A stretch of DNA of 64,000 bases from Deltaproteobacteria bacterium. Its GTDB lineage: Bacteria; Myxococcota_A; UBA9160; UBA4427. Numbering within the stretch: position 1 is the first letter of the stretch; every line of letters starts with the position of its first letter. This document shows positions 55,301 to 64,000 of this stretch, in pieces. The stretch covers positions 62,001 through 126,000 of the forward strand of contig JAJDAN010000054.1 in the NCBI GenBank assembly GCA_029261855.1, read 5' to 3'. The notes beneath the pieces are model-generated. The model had not been told where the DNA came from and searched no databases. It worked only from the letters and a program-made list of their open reading frames with translations. A program made the translations under genes and the position numbers.

Positions 55301-55663
55301 CTAACGATCCCCGCCGTCCCTCGCTCGCCGGACGGCCACCCAGCCCTCGAGCCGTGCCACCGTGCGCGGCCCGATCCCGTCCACGCGCTCGAGGTCGGCG
55401 ACGCGCAGGAAGGGCTGCTCCCGGCGGTAGGCGACGATGGCGGCCGCACGCCCGGGACCGATCCCCGGAAGCACTTCGAGGGTCTCGGCACTGGCGCGGT
55501 TCAGATCGAGGGGATGCCCGTACAGCAGACCGATGGCGCCGGCCGACGGAGCTGCCGCAAGGGCGCCGGTCGCGCCTGTTCCGCCCGGGCGGGCCGCGCC
55601 GGCGCGGTCCAGGGCGCCGACTCCCGCCAGCAACAGCAATGCGACGATGGCGACCCACGCCAA
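55301..55663 (-). CDS. ComEA-like helix-hairpin-helix protein
   Basis: 120 residues from a TTG at 55663. The frame stays open upstream to a CTG overlapping the lysC end, which would add a basic segment, so the start is uncertain. Residues 2-18 form a membrane anchor. The C-terminal 70 residues hold two helix-hairpin-helix motifs: LDLNRASAETLEVLPGIGPGRAAAIVAYRREQ and LERVDGIGPRTVARLEG. ComEA binds double-stranded DNA in the periplasm during natural transformation. Other competence genes are not in this window, so a role in uptake is plausible but unproven. Confidence 0.75.
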   Translation of the reverse strand: MAWVAIVALLLLAGVGALDRAGAARPGGTGATGALAAAPSAGAIGLLYGHPLDLNRASAETLEVLPGIGPGRAAAIVAYRREQPFLRVADLERVDGIGPRTVARLEGWVAVRRARDGGDR

Positions 55664-55734
55664 CGCCCGCTCGCGCGAGACGCGCGCAGCTCGTTCGGGA
55701 TCGATGGCAAAGCTCCGCCGGGATCGGTGGGGCT

Positions 55735-56973
<1,239 letters not shown>

Positions 56974-56976
56974 GGC

Positions 56977-57480
56977 TCAGTCCATCTCCGTCTGGATCTC
57001 GATCTCGTGGAGGGTCTTCACCCAGGCCTCGAGTACCGCGAGCGAGCCTCTTCGTGTAGCGCTCGCAGTGAAGCTTCGCGAATCCGGATCGTCCTTCGCG
57101 CGCTCGATGCGCAGCGTGAGGCGGTCGGCTGGCAGCGCGTCCGGCAGGCGATCCGCCCATTCGACAGCCACCACCGCCCCCGGCTCGAGCATGTCGACGA
57201 AGCCCACGTCGTCGAGCTCGTCGCGGGTTTCGAGCCGATACAGATCCACGTGCGCGAGCTTGCGCCCCGCCCCTGCGTATTCGTTGGCGATCACGAAGGT
57301 CGGGCTCGAGACGCTGGCCGGATCGACCCCGAGGCCCGCCGCCAGTCCCTTCACGAAGGCGGTCTTGCCCGCACCGAGCGGCCCGACCAGACCCAGCACC
57401 AGACCTTCCGGCCCGATGGCGTCCGCGAGCGCGCGGGCGGCGCGCGTGGTGGCGTCAATCCCCGAGCAGCGGAATCGCAA
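56977..57480 (-). CDS. tsaE: tRNA t6A modification ATPase TsaE
   Basis: 167 residues from a TTG at 57480 with GGGAG 6 nt upstream, overlapping the nnrD end by 26 bp. The Walker A motif is GPLGAGKTAFVKGL, followed by SPTFVIANEYAG, HVDLYRLE and AVVAVEWADRLP. TsaE works with TsaB and TsaD to make N6-threonylcarbamoyladenosine at A37 of ANN-decoding tRNAs. The nnrD-tsaE pairing is conserved in many bacteria. Confidence 0.94.
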   Translation of the reverse strand: MRFRCSGIDATTRAARALADAIGPEGLVLGLVGPLGAGKTAFVKGLAAGLGVDPASVSSPTFVIANEYAGAGRKLAHVDLYRLETRDELDDVGFVDMLEPGAVVAVEWADRLPDALPADRLTLRIERAKDDPDSRSFTASATRRGSLAVLEAWVKTLHEIEIQTEMD

Positions 57481-59110
57481 GACCCACTCCCGCCTCGGCG
57501 ATGGCGGGTGCCCCGCCCCCGATCGACCCCGCTTCCGTGGCCGCGTGTCGGCGCAGTTCGGCGACGGTGGCGGGAACCGCGTCCGCCACCTGGCTCGCCA
57601 TGACGCCCGACTGGCCACTGTCCACCGCCAGCCGGTCCGCGGCGGCGCCGTGCACCCAAGCGGCGAGAGCGGCCGCGTCTCGCGCCGACCGACCCTGCGC
57701 GGCGAAGGCGGCGAGGTACGCACCGACCATGCCGAGCAGCACGTCGCCGGTGCCGCCGGCCGCCAGTGCGGGCCCTCCCGTCGGGTTCACCACCACCTGC
57801 CCGTCCGGGTCGGCGGTCACCGTGGCCGCGCCCTTGAGGACCACGACGGCGCCGGTGATCTCCGCCAGGCGACGGGCCGCGGCCACGCGGTCCCGGTTGA
57901 TGTCAGCCGCATCGCAGCCGAGCAGGCTTGCGGCCTCGCCCGGGTGCGGGGTCAGCACGGTCACCGCGCTGCGACCGGCCAGCAGCGAGGGCTCTTCGCG
58001 CAGCGCGTGGAGCCCGTCGGCATCGATCACGAGCGGGACCTCGATGCGCTTCGCCAGGGCGCGCATCAGCGATGCCGTCTCGTGGCTGCGCCCAACCCCG
58101 GGGCCCATGGCGACGACGTCCCGCTCGCGGGACAACGCCAGGATCGCGTCCTCGGCCGCTGCCGCAAGCGCACGCTCGGCGGTATCGGCCACCGGCGCCG
58201 TCATGGCTTCCGTGCACTTCACCTCGAGGATGTCGTTGAGCCCCGCCGGACAGGCGATGGTGACGAGGCCAACTCCCGCCCGCGCCGCGCCCAGGGCCGA
58301 GAGAGCGGCGGCACCCGTCTTGCCCTGGCTCCCCGCAACGACGAGCAGATGTCCGAAGCGGCCCTTGTGACCGTCCGCGGGGCGCTCAGGCAACCGGGCG
58401 GCGGCACCCGCAGCGGTCCAGAGCTGGGCGCGCAGGCTGACGCCCGGCGCTTCGTCGGCGATCCCGATGCGGGCCACGGTCACACGGCCGGCGAGAGCCC
58501 GACCCGGCTCGAGGGTCAGGCCCAGCTTCGGGAGACCGATGGTCAGGGTCTGGTCTGCCTGGACGGCGGTGCCCAACACCTGTCCGGTATCCGCGCATAC
58601 CCCGGAAGGCACGTCGACGGCGATGACGTGCAGATCCCGGCCGTCCCCACGCGCGGTGTTGAGGTGATCGATGGCGTCCGCAGCGGGGCCTTCCACCGGA
58701 CGGCTCAGACCCGTTCCGAACATCGCGTCGACGACGACGCCTCGCGCGGGCAGTTGCCAGCCCGCCGTCTCGATGCGGACGCCGATCCGTTGGGCGCGGT
58801 CGCGATTGAGGCCGGCATCGCCGGCCAGACGCGCCGGGTCGCCGAGGATCACGGCGCGGACGTCGACCCCCGCCAGATGCAGGTGACGCGCCACCACCAG
58901 GCCATCGCCGCCGTTGTTGCCGGCGCCGCACAGCACCACCACGCTGCACGCTGCCCCGCCCGGCAGCTGCCGCAGAACGGCCTCGCTGACCGCGCGCCCT
59001 GCACTTTCCATCAGGACGTCGCCGGGTATGCCCAGGGTGTCGATGGTGTGTCGGTCGAGCGCGCGCATGCCCGCGGCGTCGACGAGCGGCCAGCTGCCCC
59101 GGCCGATCAT
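57455..59110 (-). CDS. nnrD: Bifunctional NAD(P)H-hydrate epimerase / ADP-dependent dehydratase
   Basis: 551 residues from the ATG at 59110, overlapping the acpS stop (ATGA). The N-terminal YjeF epimerase domain contains LMESAGRAVSEAVL, CGAGNNGGDGLVVARHL and VVDAMFGTGLSRPVEG. The C-terminal ribokinase-fold dehydratase contains GHKGRFGHLLVVAGSQGKTGAA, TPHPGEAASLLG and PALAAGGTGDVLLGMVGA. Together they repair damaged NADH and NADPH hydrates. Both halves look complete. Confidence 0.95.
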   Translation of the reverse strand: MIGRGSWPLVDAAGMRALDRHTIDTLGIPGDVLMESAGRAVSEAVLRQLPGGAACSVVVLCGAGNNGGDGLVVARHLHLAGVDVRAVILGDPARLAGDAGLNRDRAQRIGVRIETAGWQLPARGVVVDAMFGTGLSRPVEGPAADAIDHLNTARGDGRDLHVIAVDVPSGVCADTGQVLGTAVQADQTLTIGLPKLGLTLEPGRALAGRVTVARIGIADEAPGVSLRAQLWTAAGAAARLPERPADGHKGRFGHLLVVAGSQGKTGAAALSALGAARAGVGLVTIACPAGLNDILEVKCTEAMTAPVADTAERALAAAAEDAILALSRERDVVAMGPGVGRSHETASLMRALAKRIEVPLVIDADGLHALREEPSLLAGRSAVTVLTPHPGEAASLLGCDAADINRDRVAAARRLAEITGAVVVLKGAATVTADPDGQVVVNPTGGPALAAGGTGDVLLGMVGAYLAAFAAQGRSARDAAALAAWVHGAAADRLAVDSGQSGVMASQVADAVPATVAELRRHAATEAGSIGGGAPAIAEAGVGLAIPLLGD

Positions 59111-59508
59111 CGGCCCGGCTCCGCAGTGGGTTCGGGAGCGATGTGCTCGAGAACGACCTGACCGACGCAAGCCGCCGCGTCGTGGGTCAGGGTGAGGGAG
59201 ACGCGAGTCACCCCCAGCGCCTCCGCAGCTTTCGCCGCGCGCCCGTGGAAGTGGAGCGTCGGCGCGCGACCGCGTTCCCGCTTGACCTCGACGTCCTGCC
59301 AGCCGGCAGACGCCAGGCCCAGCGCCTTGCGGGCCGCGATCTTGGCCGCGAGGCGAACCGCCAGGCTCTCGTGGCCCCGCGCCTTGCGCGCCGCGAAGGC
59401 GCGCTCGCCCTCGGTGAAGAGCCGCTCGCGCAGACGGTCCCCGAAGCGTGTCTCCAACGCTTCGAAGCGCGGCACGTCCAGCCATTCGATTCCGACGCCG
59501 ACGATCAC
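59107..59508 (-). CDS. acpS: Holo-acyl-carrier-protein synthase-like protein (altered metal ligands)
   Basis: 133 residues from a GTG at 59508. The fold and length match AcpS: GVGIEWLDVPRFEAL, FTEGERAFAARKARGHESLAVRLAAKIAARKALG, VSLTLTHDAAACVGQVVLE. AcpS transfers the phosphopantetheine arm to acyl carrier protein using Mg2+ held by an Asp near residue 8 and a Glu in the LAxRFAxKEA motif. Here these are Glu8 and Ile57, so the usual metal site is changed. Either the enzyme tolerates this or another phosphopantetheinyl transferase does the main work. Operon position between pdxJ and nnrD is standard. Confidence 0.85.
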   Translation of the reverse strand: MIVGVGIEWLDVPRFEALETRFGDRLRERLFTEGERAFAARKARGHESLAVRLAAKIAARKALGLASAGWQDVEVKRERGRAPTLHFHGRAAKAAEALGVTRVSLTLTHDAAACVGQVVLEHIAPEPTAEPGR

Positions 59509-59547
59509 GAAGTCCTCCAGCCCACGCCCTCTAGCCAGGGGGAGGAT

Positions 59548-60258
59548 TTACCGGATGAGGGCCAGGAAGTCCCGTACGGCCCGGTCGAGGCCCACGAGCA
59601 TCGACCGGGACAGCAAGGCGCGTCCCACTGAAACGCGACCCGCCGAGGTCGCCATCGGCAGCACCTCGCTCACCGAGCGATAGTCGAGGCCGCCCCCCAG
59701 GCTGAGGGTCATGCGCAGCTTCGACGCCAGACGCGCTGCGTCCGCCAGGGCTTCCAGGCGTCCCCGGCGTTCCACCTCGGGCAGGTCGACGGTGGCCCCG
59801 GTGAACAGCTCGACGGCCTGCACCCCCAGGCCGTGGGCCGCCTTGACCGATTCGAGGGCCGGCGTCACCAGCATCGCCACGTCGATCCCGGCTTCTTCGA
59901 GGGCGCGAACGATGGGTGCCAGGGTGCTCGACTGCGAGCGAAGTTCCAGCGGACGCGAGGCGAGCGCGCCTTCGAAGCTGTCGCCCGAAAGCAGCACGGC
60001 GTCGGGACGCGTCTCGAGCGCCACCTTCAGCAGCCCCTGGTTGGCCGGCATCCGCAGCTCGAAGAGCCGCGCGGTCCGGCGCAGCAGGTGGACGTCCGCC
60101 TCGGCGACCGGGCGCAAGTCGTCATTGATTCCCAGCCGCAACGCGTCGACGCCGGCCAGCTCCGCGAGACTGGTGGCGGCGGACAGGTCGAGGGGCGCGC
60201 CACCCGAGATCTCCCGCAGCGCCGGCAAGGTGTCCAGGCAGAGGCTCAGCTTGCGCAC
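59548..60258 (-). CDS. Degenerate PdxJ-like protein (probable pseudo-enzyme)
   Basis: 236 residues from a GTG at 60258, 1 bp after the glmM stop. Along its length it follows the PdxJ TIM barrel: LSLCLDTLPALREISGG, AELAGVDALRLGIN, LLKVALETRPDAVLLS, GVQAVELFTGATVD, VSVGRALLSRSMLVGLDRAV. Aligned by eye with E. coli PdxJ, catalytic and substrate residues are changed: His10 region to Thr10, His45 to Gly43, His50 to Pro50, Glu72 to Arg69, His193 to Gly189. It should therefore not make pyridoxine 5'-phosphate. It keeps the normal PdxJ position between glmM and acpS and shows no frameshift, so it is probably expressed and has a new or regulatory role. Confidence 0.8.
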   Translation of the reverse strand: MRKLSLCLDTLPALREISGGAPLDLSAATSLAELAGVDALRLGINDDLRPVAEADVHLLRRTARLFELRMPANQGLLKVALETRPDAVLLSGDSFEGALASRPLELRSQSSTLAPIVRALEEAGIDVAMLVTPALESVKAAHGLGVQAVELFTGATVDLPEVERRGRLEALADAARLASKLRMTLSLGGGLDYRSVSEVLPMATSAGRVSVGRALLSRSMLVGLDRAVRDFLALIR

Positions 60259-60259
60259 G

Positions 60260-61630
60260 TCAGACTCCCGCGGCCAGAGCCCGCTTGAGCTCGTCGGCCA
60301 GATCGCCGGCCAGCTCGCTGACCCGCGCCTCGGACTCGCCTTCCACCATCACGCGGGCCTTCAGCTCGGTGCCGCTGTAACGGATCAGCACGCGACCGCG
60401 ATCCGCGAGTTCTGCTTCCACCTTGCGGATCGCAGCCTGAACGCTCGGCAGGTCCTCGAGCGGGATCCGCTGGGCCACGGATACGTTCACCATCACCTGG
60501 GGGAAACGTTCGAAGCCAGCGGCCAGCTCGGAAAGCGGGCGTTGCTTGCGGACCATCGCGCCGAGCACCTGCAGACCGCTCATCAAGCCGTCGCCAGTCG
60601 TCGTGTGGTCGAGGAACACCACGTGCCCGGACTGCTCGCCGCCGAGGTTGTAGCCGCCCGTCCGCATGGCATCGACGACGTAGCGATCGCCGACCTGCGT
60701 GCGCACGAGATCGAGTCCTTCGGCGGCGAGCGCGCGCTCGAGGCCGAGGTTGCTCATGACCGTGGCAACGACGCCGCCACCCTTGAGGGTGCCGCGCTCG
60801 ACCATGTCCCGGGCGCACATCGCCATCAGCAGGTCGCCGTCCAGGATCTCGCCCTTCTCGTTCACGACCACGACGCGGTCCGCGTCGCCGTCGATGGCGA
60901 TCCCCACGTCGGCCCGCACCTCGAGCACCTTGGCGGCCGTCTTCTCGGGATGCAACGAGCCGCACTCCCGGTTGATGTTGCGACCGTTCGGCTCGACGCC
61001 GAGGGCGAAGACTTCGGCGCCCAGCTCCTGCAGCACCAGCGGCCCCACCTTGTAGCCGGCGCCGTTCGCGCAATCGAGCACCACACGCAGCCCGTCGAGG
61101 GAATGCTGCTTCGGAAAGGTGTTCTTCAGGAACACCACGTAGCGCCCGGCGGCGTCGTCGATGCGGCGCGCCGGGCCGACTTCGTCCGGCGGGGCCAGGT
61201 GCGACGAGATGTCGTCCGAGAACACCAGCTCTTCGATCTGCGCTTCGATGGCGTCGTCCAGCTTGAAGCCGTCGCTGCCGAAGAACTTGATGCCGTTGTC
61301 CTGGTAGGGGTTGTGGCTGGCGGTGATCATCACGCCCGCGTCACAGCGCATGTCGACGGTCAGGAACGCCAACGCCGGAGTCGGCATCGGGCCAACCTGG
61401 ATCACGGTGCCGCCCATCGAGCTGATGCCGGCAGCGAGCGCGTCCTCGAACATGTACCCGGAAAGTCGCGTGTCCTTGCCGATCAGGATCCGGCGACCGC
61501 CGTCCCGGCGTCCGCGGAACACGTAGGCGGCGGCCTGTCCCAGCCGCAGTGCCATGGACGCCGTCATCGGATGGAGGTTCGCCTTGCCCCGAACTCCGTC
61601 CGTTCCAAACAAGCTCCTGGAACCACTCAT
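60260..61630 (-). CDS. glmM: Phosphoglucosamine mutase
   Basis: 456 residues from the ATG at 61630, overlapping the cdaR stop (ATGA). The start SRSLFGTDGVRGKAN is diagnostic. The phosphoserine loop is MITASHNPYQDNGIKFF, the metal loop is IDGDADRVVVV, and the sugar loop is GGEQSGHVVF; the C-terminal phosphate-binding loop has RYSGTELKARVMVEG. It converts glucosamine-6-phosphate to glucosamine-1-phosphate for peptidoglycan and lipopolysaccharide. In the cdaA-cdaR-glmM arrangement GlmM can bind and inhibit CdaA. Confidence 0.96.
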   Translation of the reverse strand: MSGSRSLFGTDGVRGKANLHPMTASMALRLGQAAAYVFRGRRDGGRRILIGKDTRLSGYMFEDALAAGISSMGGTVIQVGPMPTPALAFLTVDMRCDAGVMITASHNPYQDNGIKFFGSDGFKLDDAIEAQIEELVFSDDISSHLAPPDEVGPARRIDDAAGRYVVFLKNTFPKQHSLDGLRVVLDCANGAGYKVGPLVLQELGAEVFALGVEPNGRNINRECGSLHPEKTAAKVLEVRADVGIAIDGDADRVVVVNEKGEILDGDLLMAMCARDMVERGTLKGGGVVATVMSNLGLERALAAEGLDLVRTQVGDRYVVDAMRTGGYNLGGEQSGHVVFLDHTTTGDGLMSGLQVLGAMVRKQRPLSELAAGFERFPQVMVNVSVAQRIPLEDLPSVQAAIRKVEAELADRGRVLIRYSGTELKARVMVEGESEARVSELAGDLADELKRALAAGV

Positions 61631-62391
61631 CCCTGGACCCGCCCTCCGGTTCTTCGCAAGCGCATGGCTTCTTCTTCGGCAGGCGCCGAGGGAACTCCAT
61701 CGATGATTTCCAGGTCCGCCGGCGGGACCGCAACCGGTTCGACGATGATCTGGACGCTCACCGGCTTGTCTTCTTCGGGCCAGACCGTGTCGCCGCCAAT
61801 CAGCACCAGCCGCGCCTCCACGGCCTGGCTCTCGGTGATCTCGGACAGGTCGATGGGCGTCGTCTTGACCGACGGGATCCGCATCACGTGGCTCTTGGCC
61901 CCAGCCAGCCACACGCGGTCCGGCACCACGCGCACTTCCGCGAGCGCCAGGCCCGGCATCAGCTCGCCCTGGATGTCCGGCTCGACGGACACTTCCTTGC
62001 GGCTCTTGCGTTCGAGGCGGATCTGGATGCGGCTCGGCGAGTGGTTGTTGAAGCGCGCGCGCCGGGGCAGCTGGATGCTCGCGAGATCCACCACGAACTC
62101 CGCAACGCCGGGCTTCACGTTGGTGACGTCGATCTCGTACTTCATGCGGTCGTCTTCGAGGTTCCGAAGCGCCGCGCGGCTTCCGAGCACGCCGACGTTG
62201 ATCTCGGCAGCGGTCTGGTCCGTGACCACCAGGTTCTCGTCCACGCCCGAGATCTGCACCGGGATGTCGAACGAGTAGCGGATGTCCGTCGAGCCCTGGG
62301 CCACGCCCCAGAGGAAGAGCGCGATCACCAGGGCCAGCAGCATCAGGCCCGGGCGGAAGTTCGAACGACGTCGCGATCTCGAGCGCGCCAT
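61627..62391 (-). CDS. cdaR: YbbR-domain regulator of diadenylate cyclase (CdaR)
   Basis: 254 residues. A basic start and one membrane span (residues 14-32) are followed by extracytoplasmic YbbR-type repeats (DIPVQISGVDENLVVTDQ..., PSRIQIRLERKSRKEVSVEPDIQGELMPG, VWLAGAKSHVMRIPSVKTTPIDLSEI). CdaR proteins bind CdaA at the membrane and adjust c-di-AMP synthesis. It overlaps cdaA by 1 nt (TGATG) and glmM by 4 nt. Confidence 0.92.
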   Translation of the reverse strand: MARSRSRRRSNFRPGLMLLALVIALFLWGVAQGSTDIRYSFDIPVQISGVDENLVVTDQTAAEINVGVLGSRAALRNLEDDRMKYEIDVTNVKPGVAEFVVDLASIQLPRRARFNNHSPSRIQIRLERKSRKEVSVEPDIQGELMPGLALAEVRVVPDRVWLAGAKSHVMRIPSVKTTPIDLSEITESQAVEARLVLIGGDTVWPEEDKPVSVQIIVEPVAVPPADLEIIDGVPSAPAEEEAMRLRRTGGRVQG

Positions 62392-63260
62392 CAGGCCCGG
62401 CTCTCTTCGACGCCGCCCTCGGCGACCTCGAGCGGAGCGCCGATCTCCGAAGCCGGCGGCAGCTCGCGTCGCTCGCCGGTCAGCACGTCACGCAGCACCA
62501 CGCGCAGACGCGGCGCATCGAGGCCGTGCATCATCTCGCCCGCCATCACCACCGAGATCGTGGCGGTTTCTTCGGACACCACGATCACGACGGCGTCGGT
62601 CTCCTCGGTGATGCCGACGGCGGCCCGGTGACGGGTGCCGACGCCTTCCGGCAGGTCTGCCCGCAAGGTCAGGGGCAGGATGCATCCCACCGCCGTGATG
62701 CGGCCGTCCTGGATGATGGCGGCGCCGTCGTGCAGGGGCGACTGGGTGTGGAAGATCGAAACCAGCAGCTCCTTCGAGACGAGGGAATCGATGGTCTGTC
62801 CCGCCTCGATCTGGTCGTCGAGGCCGGTCTCCCGTTCCAGCACGATCAGGGCGCCGACCCGGCGCTGGGCCAGGATCTGCGCCGCGCGGATCACTTCTTC
62901 GACGATCTGCGATTCCTGCTGGGCGGAGACGTTCGGGAAGAAACCGCGCCCCACCCGGGCGAGCGCGCGCCGGATGTCCTGTTGGAACAGGATCACCATG
63001 ATCACGACCGCGGACCCGAGGAAGTTCTGCAGGACCAGGCCCAGGGTCGAGAAGTCGAAGGCTTCCGAAGCCAGGCTCAGTGCGAACAGCACGAGCAAGC
63101 CGACCAGGATCTGGACGGCGCGGGTGCCCCGGATCAGCAGCAGCAGCCAGTAGATCCCGAGGGTCACCACCAGGATGTCGATGGAGTCCCAGATGGGGTC
63201 GAAGTTGCCCTCGAAGATGGCCCAGAGCTCGCCCGCGAACTGCCAGAGATACTTGATCAC
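62391..63260 (-). CDS. cdaA: Membrane diadenylate cyclase CdaA
   Basis: 289 residues from a GTG at 63260, overlapping the folP stop (GTGA). Three membrane spans (residues about 25-95) precede the DAC domain with its two motifs, LHDGAAII (DGA) and GTRHRAAVGI (RHR). It makes cyclic di-AMP from two ATP, a regulator of potassium, osmolyte and wall balance. cdaR and glmM follow directly, the conserved cda trio. About 40 extra residues follow the DAC domain. Confidence 0.95.
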   Translation of the reverse strand: MIKYLWQFAGELWAIFEGNFDPIWDSIDILVVTLGIYWLLLLIRGTRAVQILVGLLVLFALSLASEAFDFSTLGLVLQNFLGSAVVIMVILFQQDIRRALARVGRGFFPNVSAQQESQIVEEVIRAAQILAQRRVGALIVLERETGLDDQIEAGQTIDSLVSKELLVSIFHTQSPLHDGAAIIQDGRITAVGCILPLTLRADLPEGVGTRHRAAVGITEETDAVVIVVSEETATISVVMAGEMMHGLDAPRLRVVLRDVLTGERRELPPASEIGAPLEVAEGGVEESRA

Positions 63261-64000
63261 GACAGTTCCTTTCGGCGGGACTCACGCAAAGCTCGACCCA
63301 CCGCGACCGCTCGCCGCACGAATTCCGGCTCGTGGACCCGGACCCCGTCGGCGCCCGCGAAGGCGGCGACCGCGCAGGCCGCGACGGTCCCGGTCTCGCG
63401 CTCGTCGACCGGGTCCCCGGTGATGCGCCCCAGGAACGACTTGCGAGACGGCCCCACCAGCACCGGCCGCCCCAGGCGTTCCCGGAACCAGCCGGCGTGG
63501 GCGATCAGCGCCAGGTTGTCTTCCAGGCGCTTGCCGAAGCCGATGCCCGGGTCGACGGACAGGCACGCCTCGGCGACGCCCGCCCGACGCGCCGCATCGA
63601 GAGACGCCATCAGCTCCGTGGCGACCTCGACCAGCACGTCGTCGAAGTGAGGCGAATCCTGCATCGTGGCCGGTGTGCCGCGCATGTGGCCCAGGATGAG
63701 CTGCGTGCCGGGGCTCTCGGCACAGGCCGCGAGCAGGTCCGGATCGTCGCCCCCAGACACGTCGTTGACAGCTCGTGCGCCGGCCGCGATGGCCGCCCGC
63801 GCCACGGCACCCTTGCGCGTGTCCACAGAGACGAGCGCGTCGGCCTCGGCGACCAGCGCTTCGATCACCGGCACGACGCGCTGGATCTCGACATCGACGG
63901 GGACGTCATCGGCGCCGGGTCGGGTCGACTCGCCCCCGACGTCCAGCCAGTGTGCACCGGCCGCCAGCAGGGCGCGTCCCGCGGCCAGCGCCGCAGCCAC
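63257..64000 (-). CDS. folP: Dihydropteroate synthase, C-terminal part (5' end beyond the window)
   Basis: At least 247 residues; the N-terminus, including the first pterin-binding strand, lies outside. Visible family motifs are WLDVGGESTRPGA, VSVDTRKGAVARAAIAAGARAVNDVSGG, SVDPGIGFGKRLEDNLALI and PVLVGPSRKSFLG. It condenses p-aminobenzoate with the pterin pyrophosphate to give dihydropteroate, the sulfonamide target. First visible gene of the run leading through cdaA to lysC, coupled by a GTGA overlap. Confidence 0.95.
   Translation of the reverse strand: MAAALAAGRALLAAGAHWLDVGGESTRPGADDVPVDVEIQRVVPVIEALVAEADALVSVDTRKGAVARAAIAAGARAVNDVSGGDDPDLLAACAESPGTQLILGHMRGTPATMQDSPHFDDVLVEVATELMASLDAARRAGVAEACLSVDPGIGFGKRLEDNLALIAHAGWFRERLGRPVLVGPSRKSFLGRITGDPVDERETGTVAACAVAAFAGADGVRVHEPEFVRRAVAVGRALRESRRKELS

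Noticed and set aside
59548-60258. Simple pseudogene call for the PdxJ homologue
   Set aside because: There is no frameshift or internal stop and the barrel pattern is kept end to end, so a maintained pseudo-enzyme is likelier.

Overview
The window is a high-GC, gene-dense chromosomal segment from a deltaproteobacterial-type bacterium. I infer this (not proven here) from the thrS-infC-rpmI-rplT-ihfA-merR order, the cdaA-cdaR-glmM-pdxJ-acpS-nnrD-tsaE order, an MglA-type GTPase, DUF4388 and PEP-CTERM proteins, and the mixture of ATG, GTG and TTG starts. Many genes overlap by 4 bases (ATGA or GTGA), which indicates translational coupling. I see no insertion sequence, prophage, CRISPR array or rRNA.

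Layout. 1-2.7 kb: surface-polysaccharide genes (partial GT4 glycosyltransferase, SGNH acyl hydrolase or transferase, second GT4). 3.0-8.2 kb: a lipobox-bearing RHS/YD-repeat protein and an unknown lipoprotein. 8.3-13.5 kb: sulfatase-like lipoprotein coupled to a TetR regulator with a palindromic operator, tRNA-Pro(GGG), an ExeA-like ATPase, a secreted unknown and a Yip1-like membrane protein. 13.6-18.1 kb: translation operon reading leftward from tRNA-Val(GAC) through thrS, infC (AUC start), rpmI and rplT to ihfA and a MerR regulator, without pheST. 18.2-25.8 kb: a secreted protein coupled to dnaE, then guaA and guaB. 25.9-29.8 kb: a three-gene signalling operon with several degenerate domains. 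29.9-31.3 kb: miaB. 31.3-31.9 kb: the only large non-coding stretch. It holds a strong promoter, a well-folded candidate small RNA with its own intrinsic terminator, and three tandem UUCG hairpins.

31.9-40.1 kb: a membrane sulfatase-like protein, a CoxE-like VWA / MoxR ATPase pair, ribBA, a PEP-CTERM beta-propeller and an MglA-like GTPase. 40.2-48.3 kb: acyl-CoA catabolism (HMG-CoA lyase; then a MerR regulator, IcmF fused mutase, methylmalonyl-CoA mutase and MeaB in one operon behind an 18-bp near-perfect palindrome). 48.3-52.3 kb: cysteine desulfurase, mnmA, rnc and era in one coupled operon. 52.3-55.7 kb: a Sel1-repeat protein with a cysteine-rich tail, a YihY-like membrane protein and a ComEA-like protein. 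55.7-64 kb: one long coupled run, reading leftward from folP (cut by the window edge) through cdaA, cdaR, glmM, a degenerate PdxJ, an unusual AcpS, nnrD and tsaE to lysC.

The least-explained items are the structured RNA at about 31520-31670, the signalling operon built from pseudo-domains (25.9-29.8 kb), and the PdxJ homologue that has lost its catalytic residues while keeping its conserved operon position beside an AcpS with altered metal ligands.
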